This document shows positions 20,467-32,495 of a stretch of 64,000 bases of DNA, in pieces (position 1 is the stretch's first letter; every line of letters starts with the position of its first letter). Origin of the DNA: Desmodesmus armatus. Lineage: Eukaryota; Chlorophyta; Chlorophyceae; Sphaeropleales; Scenedesmaceae. Location: assembly GCA_007449985.2 (NCBI GenBank), contig VIIQ02000106.1, forward strand, positions 186,001 through 250,000, in the 5' to 3' direction. Below the pieces are notes generated by a model that saw only the letters and a program-made list of their open reading frames with translations, was not told the origin of the DNA and did not search any database. A program made the position numbers and the translations under genes.

Positions 20467-21342
20467 CGCGCTGCAGCTTGTCGTGGATGCTATTTGGACC
20501 AGTTTTCAGGTGTTTTTCAGAAACAAAACTGATCGCGTGTGTGGTGCCAGAGTCTTCAAGCCTCAGCTGTGGGCGCACCCCCCGCCACCCGTTCGTGATG
20601 CCAGGTCACACCCGCCGAGTAAGGTGCAAACTTTTGCGAAACTTGAGGCATAGCTTTGACATGATCGTGCGTTGGATTCTGAAACTGTCATTCGTTTGGA
20701 TCTGTGACTTGATCAGCTGACAGCAGGTTGGGACCAAACCCTGAAGCATCCTGCAGTACTGCAGGCACGCACTAGTGCGGACAGACTGCATCTGACGAAT
20801 ACACAGTCAGCAGGTACAGCTATGCATCTGTTGTGAAAGACGATGGTATGTAGCTCATGGACAAGGTCATGGTACTTGTCCTGCCCACTCCTAGGGAGCC
20901 TCCCAACGGTGTTGAGCATGTTGAGCAACATGTGCTATCATTGCGGCGTCTTGGCTGCTTGCAAAAAGAGCCACACGCTGTGTCACAGGGGTGAAGGAGG
21001 AGCTGGAGGGCCTTGAGTCTAGTAGTGGTGCACCTGGGAGTCACTACTAACATGGCGGCAGTGGTGGTGCATAGCCTTGCGCTGCCATGATGGTAACATG
21101 TATCCGATACATGATTGAGTCAATCATCAGTGTTACGTTACAAACCTCCCCTCTCTGGGGGACCCCTCTACTCTCTATGCACATGTTGGGGACAATCATA
21201 TATGCTGGCAGCGACATGTGCTAGCAATCTCATAGGTGCCGGCAGTGATGGCGGGTCCCGCCAGCAGTGTCACACATCATGTGACAGTGCCAGAACAAGA
21301 CAGCACACTGTAAAGTAAAGTAAGGTGCATTGCCGGACTTTG
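20467..21342. other. Intergenic
   Basis: Upstream region of the membrane-protein gene and downstream region of the glycosyltransferase at 21.4-24.2 kb. Only short open frames; nothing else is supported. Confidence 0.5.
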
Positions 21343-21460
21343 GTGCAGAGGCTGCGACAAGTAAGTACGTAAGTACCTACGCCCCTAGAGAAACACTGGC
21401 GTAAGTAAAGGCTGACATGGGTGTGCATGTCCAGCATGCTAGACTACCACACCCCCACCT
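21343..21460 (-). mobile_element. Solo 3' end of a non-LTR retrotransposon
   Basis: Matches the 3' tail of the element at 25.87-26.79 kb in the same orientation. Shared features are a GTAAGTA(C)GTAAGTA microsatellite, then TACGCC, CACTGGCGTAA, GGTGTGCATGT, and the palindromic AGCATGCTAGACTACCACAC. No coding part remains. It overlaps the 3' end of the upstream glycosyltransferase. Confidence 0.75.
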
Positions 21461-24246
21461 GTTCCTTCCATGCAGAAGGCGTGCTGTGACAGCTTGGTGC
21501 CATCTCCCGTAAGAAGATGTGTGCACCACAAGCATGCAGCTGCTGCAGTTGCTCAACAGTCGGTGCTGGAAGATCCCACCATGCACAAGCACAACCCGCT
21601 CTCGAGGCCATTTGCCGCAAACGCCACCCTGCTTCTGCCACTGCCACCGATGAGTCACCCCAAAGATGACGTAATCAAAGTGCACCAACGGTTCTTGCAG
21701 CTTCTGGGTGATATTGCTCCGATCAATGCCAAAAGGCTCGTGGAGCCTGTATGCATAGCTGAACCCACCACCGTAGCGAGCTGGCCGTGTTTTGCAGCTC
21801 GCGACTTCATCCTCGGTAAAGGTGGTCGCATCAATGTACAAACCTTCGGTGCGAGGTACATCCACAACTGGAACGGTCATCACAGACTGCAAGCCGTGCA
21901 GGAGGGTGTCGGCTTGGTAATCATTCAAAGCCTGCCATGTGGTGCCTTCACTACCAAAGAAGAGGATTCTATGGTGAGGCTGGATGCCTACTGTCTTCAT
22001 GAGATACCTTGCCATTCCAGCCGTGGACAACAGCGCTTGGCCATATTGCAGAAGCGCTTGCGCTGCGAGCTGGTACATCGCGCGGTCAATAGGCTCCGTC
22101 AGGTTGAGCACAACTTCACCATCAATGAAGGGTGGTTGTTTCTGTCCCCCTGTAAGGCAGGCACACAAAGGAGAGGGGGGGGTGGTCCGTGAAACTGACA
22201 TATGACTCATGCGGCATCCGCTGGCAACGAGATGGCCTGGTAATTGCCCACAGCATGCCCCACAAAATAGGTGGGTGGGTGGGTGGGTGGAAGATCGGCG
22301 CTCTCTCGTAGCGCGCCTTTGGGCGGCACAGCAACCAGGGACGACCAAAACGTATGTCTGCCCTCAGCCAGCAGGCTTCCAACAGCTGGCTTGCAACCTG
22401 GTTGGACCACAAATGGTTTGCAATCTAGCAGGTGGTTGCCACAGTCAGTTGTTCACAAGTGCAGCCAAAGTCACCTGGTCCGGGGGAGTGCCAGGTAGCC
22501 CCTTCACCACCAGGCCGGGCCACCGGTTCAGCACCTGCAGGACCTGCAACACATGATTGTGCAGCAACACCAACGCCTGTCAGTAGTTCTAGGGTATGCT
22601 GTTTCTTTGAAGCAACCCCTGGACCAAGTGTGCGTCACGTCCTAGACAGTTGATGGGAGACATTCAACTAGGGACCCCAAACAAAGACAAAATCATTGCC
22701 GTCTGATCCGACCCATGCTCTTCGGGCTTCACCTGTAGCCCGCGCAGGAGGGAAAAGAGAGGGATCCCTTTTACTTATATACTCGCAGCTGAAGAGGACC
22801 TATCCCGGCGCCAAACCCCCGTCGCGACATGTCGACATGTTAACATATGACGTCTGCAGAATATGCAGGCGCAACACCCTGATGATTTGAGTTTTCATTG
22901 GATGAAAAAGCATGATCAACGAAAAATGACAGAAATGGAAACCATGCGAATTGGAGATGCTAAGGATGTATGTACAGATGAGTCCACGGCAGTACAGGCA
23001 GTAGGGGTGTGACATATATACCCCCAGTTCAGGGACAGCGAAGTTTGATGGGTGCAGGCCGAAAAACGTATGTACTAAGGCTTGCCTGTCGCACTGTGCA
23101 TGTTCCTCACCTTCACAGGGTATGCTGCCATGGTTCCCGAAGGCAGTAACTTGATGTCTGTGAATATGGGCAAGGTGCCAGCTGCTAGGATCTCCAGATG
23201 TCGCATGCAATCCCAGCCACCTTTCTTGTATGTGACAGCAAACATGCTTCGACCCATGTCTTTATGGTAGTCGTCTTCTGCAGCCAAGATTGCTGCTGAT
23301 GTTGATGCAGCACCAACTCTGAACCTGCGGGTACAAGGGTGCGTGTGACATACACTATCAGCCATCAGCGTACACTGTACGTGCATGCAGTGCATGTGCT
23401 GTCCACATCACTTCTTGTGTTGGCGATTAGTGACTGGTGCGATGTTTTTGAGGCTCACACCATGGCACACGGCGCCACCTGCACTGACCCTGAAACCATA
23501 GCCTTCGACTAACTGTTCAGTTCAGGACCTTTGCAACTTGCCACAACAATGGCAGGCACCAGCTGGCATACAGCATATGGGCGGTTAACCAGGTATGATG
23601 CAGCACATGGTGGCAACCCAGTAGCGCTACTAGCACGCAAGGCTTGAGCAGCCAGGCAGCCAGGCAGCCAGGCAGCCAGGCAGCCAGGCAGGCAGGCAGC
23701 CAGCCAGCCAGCCAACCAGCAAGCAACTATGATAAAAATACAAGCAAGCACTGGCTGCTTCACAGCCCAAAGGAAGTGTGTTCCACAAGTATAGATCATT
23801 CAGTCATCACCTTACCTATATGTTGAGGATAGTCCAGGGATGACAGTGGAGAAGTTCTTTGCTTTGGGAGGTACATTTGCCAGAAACAAAGCAGCTGGTA
23901 CTGAGAATGAAATGGGATACACACTGACAGTCGAATTGGCCACATCTGTCCCTGAGGTCACACTGCACTGATATGGACCTCGAGCTGCTGCTGCATCTCT
24001 GGGGGCAGCCAGTAAGGCAGCAGCTAGCTCCCTAAAGTAGCTCGACTCGTGATAGTTGGACTGAGCATACTGCAAAGCATGTTCCACGCTCGCAGAATAT
24101 GGTGACCTTGGTGTGTCTGTCTGTGGGTCTGTCTTGGGATTGACATTTGACAAACAAGGTGGATGGCGCAACCACACTTGCGTATCCCGGCCGAGAAAGA
24201 TAAGTACGGCAGCAGTCAATAAGACAGCAGCGTGAAGTAATCGCAT
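21444..24246 (-). CDS. Exostosin-like glycosyltransferase, apparent frameshift near 3' end
   Basis: Minus-strand exons: 23816-24246, 23111-23324, 22475-22543 and 22141 down to about 21444; phases join. ATG at 24246 is followed by an uncleaved-type signal anchor (AAVLLTAAVLIFLG). Exon 2 has GWDCMRHLEILAAGTLPIF, then IKLLPSGTM, a block found in algal and viral exostosin-like proteins. Exon 4 has DYQADTLLHGL, VVDVPRTEGLYID and FDYVIFGVTHR, the usual partner domain. A Golgi type II enzyme is likely; donor and acceptor sugars are unknown. Near 21580 the family pattern jumps frame: VVLVHGG in one frame, then a DLPAPTVEQL ... AHIFLREM stretch in the next. So there is either a sequencing error, a tiny intron or a real frameshift. 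The final codons and stop fall at the solo retrotransposon tail. Confidence 0.7.
23645..23725. repeat. (CAGC/CAGG) tetranucleotide microsatellite
   Basis: AGGCAGCCAGGCAGCCAGGC and variants, about 80 bp, in intron 1 of the gene at 21444-24246. Confidence 0.85.
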
Positions 24247-25018
24247 AGGGCCCGATTGCGTGGCTCAAGACTGAAATTTCACTCAGGACTAAAACGGTCT
24301 TGTTTTCTCAGCTGGAATGTTTATTATGTTTCATATTGCATATTGTAGGCAACTGTGAGGCCTAGACCCACACTGAGGTACAAGCCTTGCATGTACTGCT
24401 GGCACCAGGGGTGTGCCGTTACAGTTATACGTTTTGCATTACGCGTAAATCCAATGTCATTTCAGTGTAAGTCACATGGCCTCCACAGTGTGTAATCAAT
24501 GGTAACAGCAGTTCACAGCAGTACAACTGTGCCTGACGCAGCTTTTGCGCGTGCAAGAGTGGTTACAAACATATTTGAGATGTATATTAATGCACCATGC
24601 ATGAGATGCAGACCTTCTGCAGGAGGTTTGGACCAGGGGTGATCATGATCATTGGGCCTGTGAGGTCCAGTCCTGTGGCCGCCTGTGGGTGCCAATCTTA
24701 CACTTTAGGGCTGTGTTTTGTCCGGCCAGGTTGCAACACATCGCAACCCACAAATCACGTGCCAGTAGCCGCAAGACACAACAGTCTCGACATCAAGCTA
24801 GCCAAAGCAGTGACGTAACTACTGCAAGCTCACAGTCGCCACACACATGCTCATGATGACGGCACACCGGCCTTGGTGTCAGTCACAAGGTAACACCAGC
24901 CTCAGCCCTCAACCCTAGCCTCGCAGTACTACTGTCAAGCCTGCCGCAGGCTAAGGCTGCACCAGCCACTGTGGCACACGTTCACTGCAGCCAGCTGTCA
25001 GATCACCATCATCAAAAT
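24247..25018. other. Intergenic
   Basis: Upstream of the exostosin-like gene. No coding sequence, RNA gene or strong repeat recognised. Confidence 0.5.
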
Positions 25019-25175
25019 CATCATCAACATTACACGTGTTTCCGGCCAGGTGCAGCGCGCATGCAGCATGCTGCTAGCAGCAAATCGATCTTGGTGCAAG
25101 ACAAGCAAGACACCACCAGGCGACCAGTCACCTAGGACACTAGATAGCCTGTGCCAGTTACGGCCAGAACGCAGG
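25019..25175 (+). repeat. Dispersed repeat, family Y, copy 1
   Basis: Contains ATTACACGTGTTTCCGGCC, AGCATGCTGCTAGCAGCAA, ACAAGCAAGACACCACCAGG and CCAGTTACGGCC. The same blocks occur in inverted orientation at 31395-31550. Confidence 0.8.
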
Positions 25176-25869
25176 CATACAAAGGGCAAAAAAAGCAGCA
25201 GCGCTGAAACGGGCTGCTGCAGACCACCCCACACATGCTGCTCTGTGGTTTCAAAATCAAACTATCGTAGTGGGATTCCCAAGGACCTGTGGTCAGCAAG
25301 TCGCTAGAGTGCCCCAGGCGTAGCTGGGTGAGCAGAGCTCTGCAACCCACAACAGTAGCTGTTCGCCAGGTCACCACACCAGCTGCTGTGCAACCACACA
25401 TTGAAATCTGCCCCAGAAAACCATCCATGTGGCATCCATATGTTCGTGCTATGGGATAGGGCGGGTGATCCTGTAAGCTGTGTGGCAGACAGCTCGATCA
25501 GAGCCACAACACTCTTATGCACTGCTGCTGCTGCTGCTGCTCCCCGACTGTCCACGCAGCGTGACAATGCTGCAATGAAAATGCCCAATCAGACATTCCA
25601 CCTCCTACACCTCAGCAGGCATCACTGGCTGAACAGATTAACAGCATACCATGCCGCTGAGGCTGTGTTGTGCCAAAACAGCTGATGCAGCTCATCACAC
25701 AGTTATCCATAATGTGCACAAACGTCACGCAGAACGGTTCTGCACACATGATGTGTCAGCCCAGCTGCAGCAATGCTAGCAGCTCCACCTTGCCCATGCA
25801 ACAGGGGTACTTTGTCAATAGCAAATGTATATGTAACCCTAACCGACATGTCCTTCAGACGGCCGACGG
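25176..25869. other. Intergenic
   Basis: No gene recognised. The largest minus-strand frames (about 95 aa) lack family signals and ATG/splice support. Confidence 0.4.
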
Positions 25870-26795
25870 GGCTAAGTAAGTAAGTAAGTAACTACGCCTA
25901 TGGCGAACCACTGGCGTAACGTTAAGGCAAGAGGGGTGTGCATGTCTAGCATGCTAGACTACCACACCCCCCACCTGACCCCTCCAGCCCGAGGGCATGG
26001 AGGGGGTGTGAAGTTCAAATCATCGCTTTTTGCGACGTTTCCTGTGGTCCGGCTCTGACCTGACCAGGAGACGCTTTGTGCCTTGTTGGGCTGTCCTGCG
26101 GCGGGTAGGCCTGGAGTGTTGCTTGTGTGGCCGTCGTCCCTTGTCGCGTTTGCCTTTCTTCCCTGAGCGCTTGTTGCGGCCCATGAGGATGGCTCTGCGT
26201 TGTGTCCAGATTAGTTTGAGGTTGCGTACTGCTATGTGGTGCAGGCGTCGAGCTAGGGATGTGAGGGCGGAGCCGCCTACTCCGAGGTCGCGCATTTCTT
26301 TCAGGAAGGACTCGTAGATTATGCCTGATGCCCCTAGCAGCAGAGGGACGATGCGAACTGTGGCTGTGGGCTCGTGGGCCAAGATCAGTTCTTTCAGTGC
26401 GGCGTGTTGTGCTGCCGCTCTTTCTTGTTGCGGCATCGGGTCCGTGTCCCTGCAGTATTTTATTTCGACGATGTCGAAGACCCACTCGTTGTTGTCTGGG
26501 AAGTATTTCAGCATGATGATGTCAGGAACGCTGTCCCGATATCCTTTAAGGGCCTCCGCAAGGTCGTGGCTGAACATGGACGGATTGTCCATGTGCCTCA
26601 TGAAGCGGTGTGGCTGCATGCCCTCCGGCACCTCTGATGGGGCCTTTCTTCTGGTGTAACCCACGTCTGACAAGAAGACATTTCCTGCTTCCTTGCCTCT
26701 GCTGATAGCTTCCAGAATTTCCGTGCCGGCGTCATTGTGGCGGCGCGTGTACGTTGCGGACAGCTCCTTGCAGCCGCTGGACGGGGCTATCGCTA
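25870..26795 (-). mobile_element. 5'-truncated non-LTR retrotransposon with restriction-like endonuclease
   Basis: The minus-strand open frame (stop near 26020) reads without a proper start from about 26795: LSATYTRRHNDAGTEIL, then GNVFLSDVGYTRRKAP, then PDIIMLKYFP...DIVEIKYCRDTDP, then LLLGASGIIYESFL and a long basic tail (RRKKR). The PD followed by EIK fits a PD-(D/E)XK nuclease fold, as in the C-terminal endonuclease of some non-LTR elements; the RHN motif fits the preceding zinc-binding region. The reverse transcriptase is absent, so the copy is 5'-truncated, typical of target-primed insertion. The 3' end (25870-26010) is non-coding and ends in a TTAC microsatellite (TAAGTAAGTAAGTA on the plus strand). 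The exact clade is uncertain. Confidence 0.7.
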
Positions 26796-27004
26796 GTTAG
26801 CCAAGTGGATCCAATCCAGCTAGCTGGGCTATCTTTGCTCTGCAATTCATGCATAACCTAGCATCCCCAGTGCTCAGGAGCAAAGTGCAACACATCCTGT
26901 ATCTGCACAGGACAAACATTGCGTGGGTCCCCTGGGTAGGGGCATCCTTTCCTGTGACATGCAGCTGCCCTTATAGCTTTCATCACACGCCCTCATGCCA
27001 GCTG

Positions 27005-28666
27005 TCAAGGTGCAGGAGAGGGCACAAAGCCCCGACGCACAAACCAGGTGTTGCTGCGCACATGCGAGTACTGAGCATACCCAGCATCTGCTAACAAGCT
27101 GACGACACTGGCATCCTTCTCTTTGTTGGTTCCGTCCAGCTCGACAACAGCAACATTGAAGGAGAAGCAGTCAAAGTCAATGCTTTTCAACACTGTCAGC
27201 TCGCCTCCCTCCACATCGAGAGAGAAGAAGTCCACATGCCGGATGTTGTAGTGGGCGAGGATGTCGCGCATGGGTACACAGGGCACCCCAATCTTGGCGG
27301 CTGCATCCAGCTCTTTGTACCACTCATGTTTGAAGCCCTCGCTCATGAACCTGCACAGCACAGGGGCAGCAGTATGTTGGTCCATTGAATCAAGGTGGCG
27401 CCACCAGGTAAGATCCCGGATGGTCTCCCTTAGGTAGAGGTCCAACCCGCGCAATGCGCATCGCAGCTGGCTGCTGCTAGGGTAGGGTCATGTCATGCCT
27501 GGATGTGGGGCACATTCAGTGCAGTGTGACAATGCTGCCTAGGCAGCAAGAATGTGCCGACACGCAAGCATACGTCACAGGTATGTCACTTGGCATTGGC
27601 GCCAAGCGTTGCAATTGCCTGAGCGTCACTTACTCAACAATGCCGCTGACAGCACCGTTGCCGTGCTGTGCATAGTGCACTGTTGTCTTGTTGCTGCAGA
27701 CGGCTGCATTGGCAGTGATGTCATACGGTCGGTTCTTTACAAGAGATGCATAGGACTTGGGGCTGCCCTCCACCAGCAGCCCACGCCAAGCCATGTGCTG
27801 GTGGTACCATAGGGAGTTGGAGAATGTGATGCCGTCAAGTCCACCAACCTACGAAGGCACAGGCAGTGCAGCAGGAGCAGTAAAGATTGGCCAAGGAGTC
27901 TGTGGGTCAGCACATGTACAGCACTAGAGTGTGCAAGTCATATGCATGCATGCAAGCCTTGTTTTTCGGCTTACGCACCACAGTGTGCAACACTGGTGAC
28001 ACGTCAAGCTGTTCAGGACAGGTCCTTGCAGAATTTCAGAGCGCTAGCAGGCGCTAGTGTCATGGAAACAGGAGCTTCCTGTTTGTCTTTTGTTGGAGTG
28101 GTGCGCTGCTCTGCCCTGCACTGCCCTGCCCTGCACTGCCCTGCCCTGCCCTGCACTGCACTGCGCTGCATTGCCCTGCACAGCCCTGCACTGCAGCTTG
28201 TGGCCCTTGACATGTGGCATGCCCACATGCCCGTCTGACATATTTTCTCCCACACCAAGACCAAAATGCATCCAAAACGAGTCAAAGTGACACGTAACTT
28301 TCCTACACGTGCATGCAGTGCTCTGGTTGCAAACAGCAGCTTGGCCCAGGACTGGGGCATTCTTACTTCAAGGTATGACCCTGACACAAGTCCATGGAAG
28401 AAGTGCTGGTAGGCATACGCATCCTCAGCATGTTGAGACATATGAGTCCCTCCGTCCTCAGTCCGAGACTGTCGTGGAGGGCCAAACAGCTGCTCAGGTC
28501 TGCCTCTGTTGAACCAAGCAGGTTCATTGGATGGCCATGCTGCTGCTCTCCCTGCTGCTGTTGCCGCAGCCTTGCTGCAATGAGCTGCTCTCTGTGTGTG
28601 CCGGTGCCAGTTCTCTTTGTACCGTTGCAAGGCAGGTTGCTGGGTCCGAGGGGCAGCTGGGCGCAT
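27005..28666 (-). CDS. FkbM-family methyltransferase
   Basis: Three minus-strand exons: 28367-28666, 27634-27848 and 27005-27350; phases 0 and 2 join exactly, giving 286 aa from ATG at 28666. Signature stretches, in order: SQHAEDAYAYQHFF, YLE/VGGLDGITFSNSLW (the SAM-binding start), WRGLLVEGSPKSY, then SGIVEFMSEGF, then HVDFFSLDVEGGELTVLKSI. FkbM proteins methylate hydroxyls, commonly on sugars, using S-adenosylmethionine. This fits its place among glycosyltransferases and suggests O-methylation of a glycan. The N-terminal ~75 residues are low-complexity (Ala/Gln/Arg) and a further upstream exon with a targeting sequence cannot be excluded. The specific substrate is unknown. Confidence 0.82.
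28088..28200. repeat. (CTGCC)/(CTGCA) simple repeat
   Basis: Irregular pentanucleotide run (CTGCCCTGCACTGCCCTGCC) of about 110 bp, in the first intron of the FkbM gene. Confidence 0.85.
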
Positions 28667-29715
28667 AACAGGGCAGAGGCAAGCAGCACGGGGATTTTTG
28701 GTGGCAATGACTTCCCTCTTCGTGAACGAATTGCACAGCAACTAGGGCTGTGGCATATCAGCAGTGTGTGATCGGGCGGGTAGCCCAAAGTCCATAACAG
28801 TGCAGTGCTGGAGGAGTTAAAGGAATAGTCCCAGGCGCAGTTGGCTCCCCTTGAAGCCATCACCTATAGGAGGTCCGAGCCCACACATCCTGGCGCCGAC
28901 GGCACTGCATTGGATTTCTGAGTCTGCTTTCTTGAACTTGAGTTACTCATGGCTATGCCACGACGGCACCGTCAGCACTATGGCTGGACATGGGTGTGTG
29001 AGAGATGTCATGTGACCGTCCGATGCTTCTTTGCTCAGTCAATTGACATCATGCATGTCTGTAACTTCCCAAGTCAACAACCTTTCATGACGTTAACAGA
29101 GCATGTTGGTGTCGTTTCAAGCCCTTACTACCATCACACTGTGCTGAGTGACTGCTCACCAGACAAGCAGTAGATGACTGACATTGCAACCAAGGTCCCC
29201 ACGCAAACAAGCAGACTGCGCTGAGTCCAAATGACGTGTTTTGGAGCTTCTCTCATCCTTTATTGCTTTTCAAGGCACGATGCAAGCCAATGAGCAGACA
29301 CAGGACACGGCGTGCATGCGTGAGGGTCTCAAACCTTCGTCGACCTCATAAGCATCAGATAGTTGCATGACAAATAAAAGTGTTAGACCCAATAAACTGG
29401 ATTCAGCCTCGGCAATCGAGCAAGCCATCTGCGTAGGAAGGTTTGTACCCGGGTGCAGTGTGTATTGCAACGTACACTTCAGTGAGGGGCATGGCAGATC
29501 ATCCTCCTAAAACTTCGTCGCCCCAACAACTCTGCCACGCACACTTTCGTCTTCCTCAAGTTCTGGACCCTTCTTTCTCGGTTTCGGTTGGTCTCAATAC
29601 TTCTTTACACTTCTTGAGTTGTACTTGCACCGAACACTGACTGACTAGTACTGGTTGACAATAGTGTTCTACTGTACTTCGCCGTCGTGCGACGCAGCAC
29701 TTCGAATAGGATTGG
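28667..29715. other. Intergenic
   Basis: Upstream region of the FkbM gene. A 74-aa frame at 28949-29173 has no recognisable features. At 29633-29647 a fragment AACACTGACTGACTAG matches the tail of the (CTGA)n repeat family. Confidence 0.4.
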
Positions 29716-30060
29716 CTCACCTGTGCCCAACTGCAGCCACAGGCCAACCTGATAGCTTCAGGGGGGGGGGCCAGGCGTCTGGCCTGAACTACGCAAGACA
29801 GAGCTGTTCGCGCTGGTGCTGCTGAACAGCAACATGTTGCTGCTTGTGCTGTCACCTCTGCTGCTGTTGCAACTGGCAGGCCAGCATGCGCACACTGGGA
29901 TGGACTGCAACATTTGCTGGATCAGCTGGCTGTAGGTCAGCTGCTGCCTGTCTGCGTGCCGCAGATAGCTGTGTCTGCTGCTTTGTGAGCCTAGCATCAG
30001 CAGTAACTGTTGTGCAACATTTACGTCGCCGACCTGCTGTAAGGGTGCCCAGTCTGGCGT
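29716..30060 (-). repeat. Dispersed repeat, family X, copy 1 (inverted)
   Basis: On the minus strand it reads ACGCAGACAGGCAGCAGCTG, then a CAGCTGATCCAGCA stretch, CCAGTTGCAACAGCAGCAG, and ends GGGCACAGGTGAG. Related copies are on the plus strand at 42955-43490 and 47750-48292. Confidence 0.8.
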
Positions 30061-30351
30061 GGTTATGGACCAAAACATCACATGCACTTCACTCTTTGTA
30101 ACTGGGTTCACACACGAACTGCAAGGCAAACAAAGCACGGGCTAAGAATGTTGCAATGAAGCAGCTGCACAGCAGGGCGTGCACTCAGAGCACCAAGACA
30201 AGCAAAGCCCAGTGGACAGCTGGCTTACACCACAGGGCCAGTCAAGCCAAATCCAGTTCGTGTTACATTGGCATTCGTTGCACCCTAGGATACACATCTC
30301 CCCACAAACCCCCAGCCTGCACCAGCTGTGGCGGCTACACAAATCACACAG

Positions 30352-32368
30352 CTACACTACCGACATTTGTGCGGGATTTGAAGAGGCCAGGTGTGCTAAA
30401 TGCATCTCCTGCTCTGCCAGCTCAGCACCCTGTGCATCACCTAGCTCTGCAAGCGCAAAACGCGACACATCATACGGGAATCCATAGCGCGCCCCCACGT
30501 TCACAGGAATCCTTCCCTCTGACATGCAGATGCCTTTGTAGCACCCAACACGAACGGCTTGCAAGGCCAACTCCTTGGCACGTTCGTACTGGCCAGCATA
30601 GTACGCTGTGTATGCGGCCAACCAGCACAGCTCGGGGCTGTGACCATGCAAATCGAGTGCTGTCTGAAGGGTGTCCACGGCCTGAGAGTGGGCAGTGATA
30701 GGCACGTGTGCCAAAGCTGCTTGCCTGTATGCACACAGCGCTCCCAGCTCCCTGGACTGCTGCAGCACAGTGCACTGCTGCCACGCGGTCTGTGCTTCAT
30801 GCCGCTTTCCTAGCACCCAGAGTGCTTCAGCAAGCACAAACCAGGCCGCTTGGGGCATCTCTTTGGCTGCATGGCCCTCGCGCACAGCCGCAATGGCCTC
30901 CTTGGCACGTCGCTTTTTCCAGGGTTCAGCCTTGGTTGGCCTGGTGACTGTACAGTTGCGTAAAGTAGCCTCCTTGTGACCGTGTGGCTGCACATACTGG
31001 TCGTGTACAAAGCCACCTCCAGCAGAAAGTCGCACCAGGAAGGCCTAGCAAGATACACAGACACAGGGCGAGCAGCAGTACTTTAAAGGGATATATGAAG
31101 GGATCTGCAGGCCTTGGGACAGCCAACGAACATGCACGACCTTACCGATGCATGTGCGTTGCGCGGTTCCTGGCGGAGCATGCTCTACAGACTGACACAC
31201 CCACGCGCTACTGGGGTGCCTTTCCGGCGACCACTCAATGCCACACGCCACAGCAGCAGGATGCGGCAGCGCGCTGAGACCCTGCCGTTCCAGGCAGCAT
31301 GGTCTGCAACTGGACCAGGGGTCATGTCCAACTGAGGTGCTTGTATAATATATGAACAACATGCTACTTATGTTAGCTTTTTCTTGTGCTGTTGGCTTTG
31401 AGGGCCGTAACTGGCCCAGGCTTTCAAGTGTCCTAGGTCACTGGTCGCCTGGTGGTGTATTGCTTGTCTTGCACCAAGGTCGACTTGCTTCTAGCAGCAT
31501 GCTGCATGCGCAATGAACCTGGCCGGAAACACGTGTAATGATGATGCTGAATTCAACCGTACTGTATGGAATGCATCTCATCAAGTGATGAGCAGCCTGC
31601 TCCGGGTGTAGCTGGTGTGTGACAAAGATATGCGGCCTCAGTCGGACCGCAAAAGAACAAGAGCCTGGTTGTGCCTACCTGGGAAAACTCCAGGTGTCTG
31701 TGGAAGCAGTTGTGCTGCGTCACCCCCGAGCTCATAGCATCCGCAACAGCCTGCTGCAGGCCACTGTCAGCAAGCAGCTCTTGGTCCGCGCCCAACAGAA
31801 TGGCCCACTGAGCGCCCAGCTGCTTGGCTACTGCCAATGAGCTGTTCAGCATCACTTCAAACGCTCCAGAGGGAACCTCATGGGTCACCAGCTTATCGCC
31901 GACGGCCTCAACTGCAGCTGCTAAGGTCTTCTCTGGCGAGTGAAGGGCGCTGCTGTAAACAACGAGACAAGCATCCACCAGCGGGCTCACGCTCTTCAAG
32001 GCACGACCAATGAGGATGTCTGCACTCCTGCTGACCAGAGTGACACTGACGGTCTTGACTGCGTGCTTGATTGGAGGGTTTGAAACTGCCAGTACTGGCA
32101 GTGGGTCTCGAGGCACATGCTGCAGGCTTGACGATGCATTTGTGCGCTGCAACTCTCCAGAGCTGCAGGAAAGGTCTCCTGCACCACAGCGTCTTCCAGC
32201 TGTCCATGTCAAGCCACTGGCTGTTGTAGAGCCTGCGCACAGAAGGCGGTTGCAGCAAAACATCAGCAGCGGTCTTGATTTACAGACTTTGAGCCTGGGC
32301 CAGCTGTAGGTAGGTGGGCAGGCTGCATGCTGCTTTACCTGCTGCCTAAGGAAGCCCCCACTGCACAT
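30352..32368 (-). CDS. GT2-like glycosyltransferase with TPR block
   Basis: Two minus-strand exons, 31679-32368 and 30352-31044, joined in phase 0, give 460 aa from ATG at 32368. After ~75 unassigned residues comes a GT2-like domain: VSVTLVSRSADILIGRALKS, VDACLVVYSS, AQWAILLGADQEL (DxD-like site). Exon 2 opens with FLVRLSAGGGFVHDQYVQP and continues into helical repeats typical of TPRs (AAWFVLAEALWVLGKRHEAQ, ELCWLAAYTAYYAGQYERA, VGCYKGIC). The TPR part is clearly related to that of the gene at 43.9-46.6 kb, but this protein stops after it. The start lies only ~127 bp from the preceding gene's stop. No strong signal peptide is seen, so the true N-terminus may differ. Acceptor and donor sugar are unknown. 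Confidence 0.7.
31395..31550 (-). repeat. Dispersed repeat, family Y, copy 2 (inverted)
   Basis: Reverse complement of much of 25019-25175: GGCCGTAACTGG, CCTGGTGGTGTATTGCTTGT, GCTTCTAGCAGCATGCTGC, GGCCGGAAACACGTGTAAT. It lies in the intron of the gene at 30352-32368. Confidence 0.8.
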
Positions 32369-32495
32369 TCCTGAGGCAACATCCTACAGAGACGCAGAAA
32401 GCTGGGGCTGATCAGCAGCATGCTGCTGAGCACATCGGCAGATAATAGAAGAGGGGCAAAGTCACCCCAGGAGACACACCCCACAAGTGCATGCG

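Noticed and set aside
26020..26673. Stand-alone gene starting at 26673
   Set aside because: That codon is TTG and the reading frame continues upstream in retrotransposon-like sequence, so it is a truncated mobile element.
28949..29173. 74-residue frame as a small gene
   Set aside because: No family signal, signal peptide, conserved copy or splice support.
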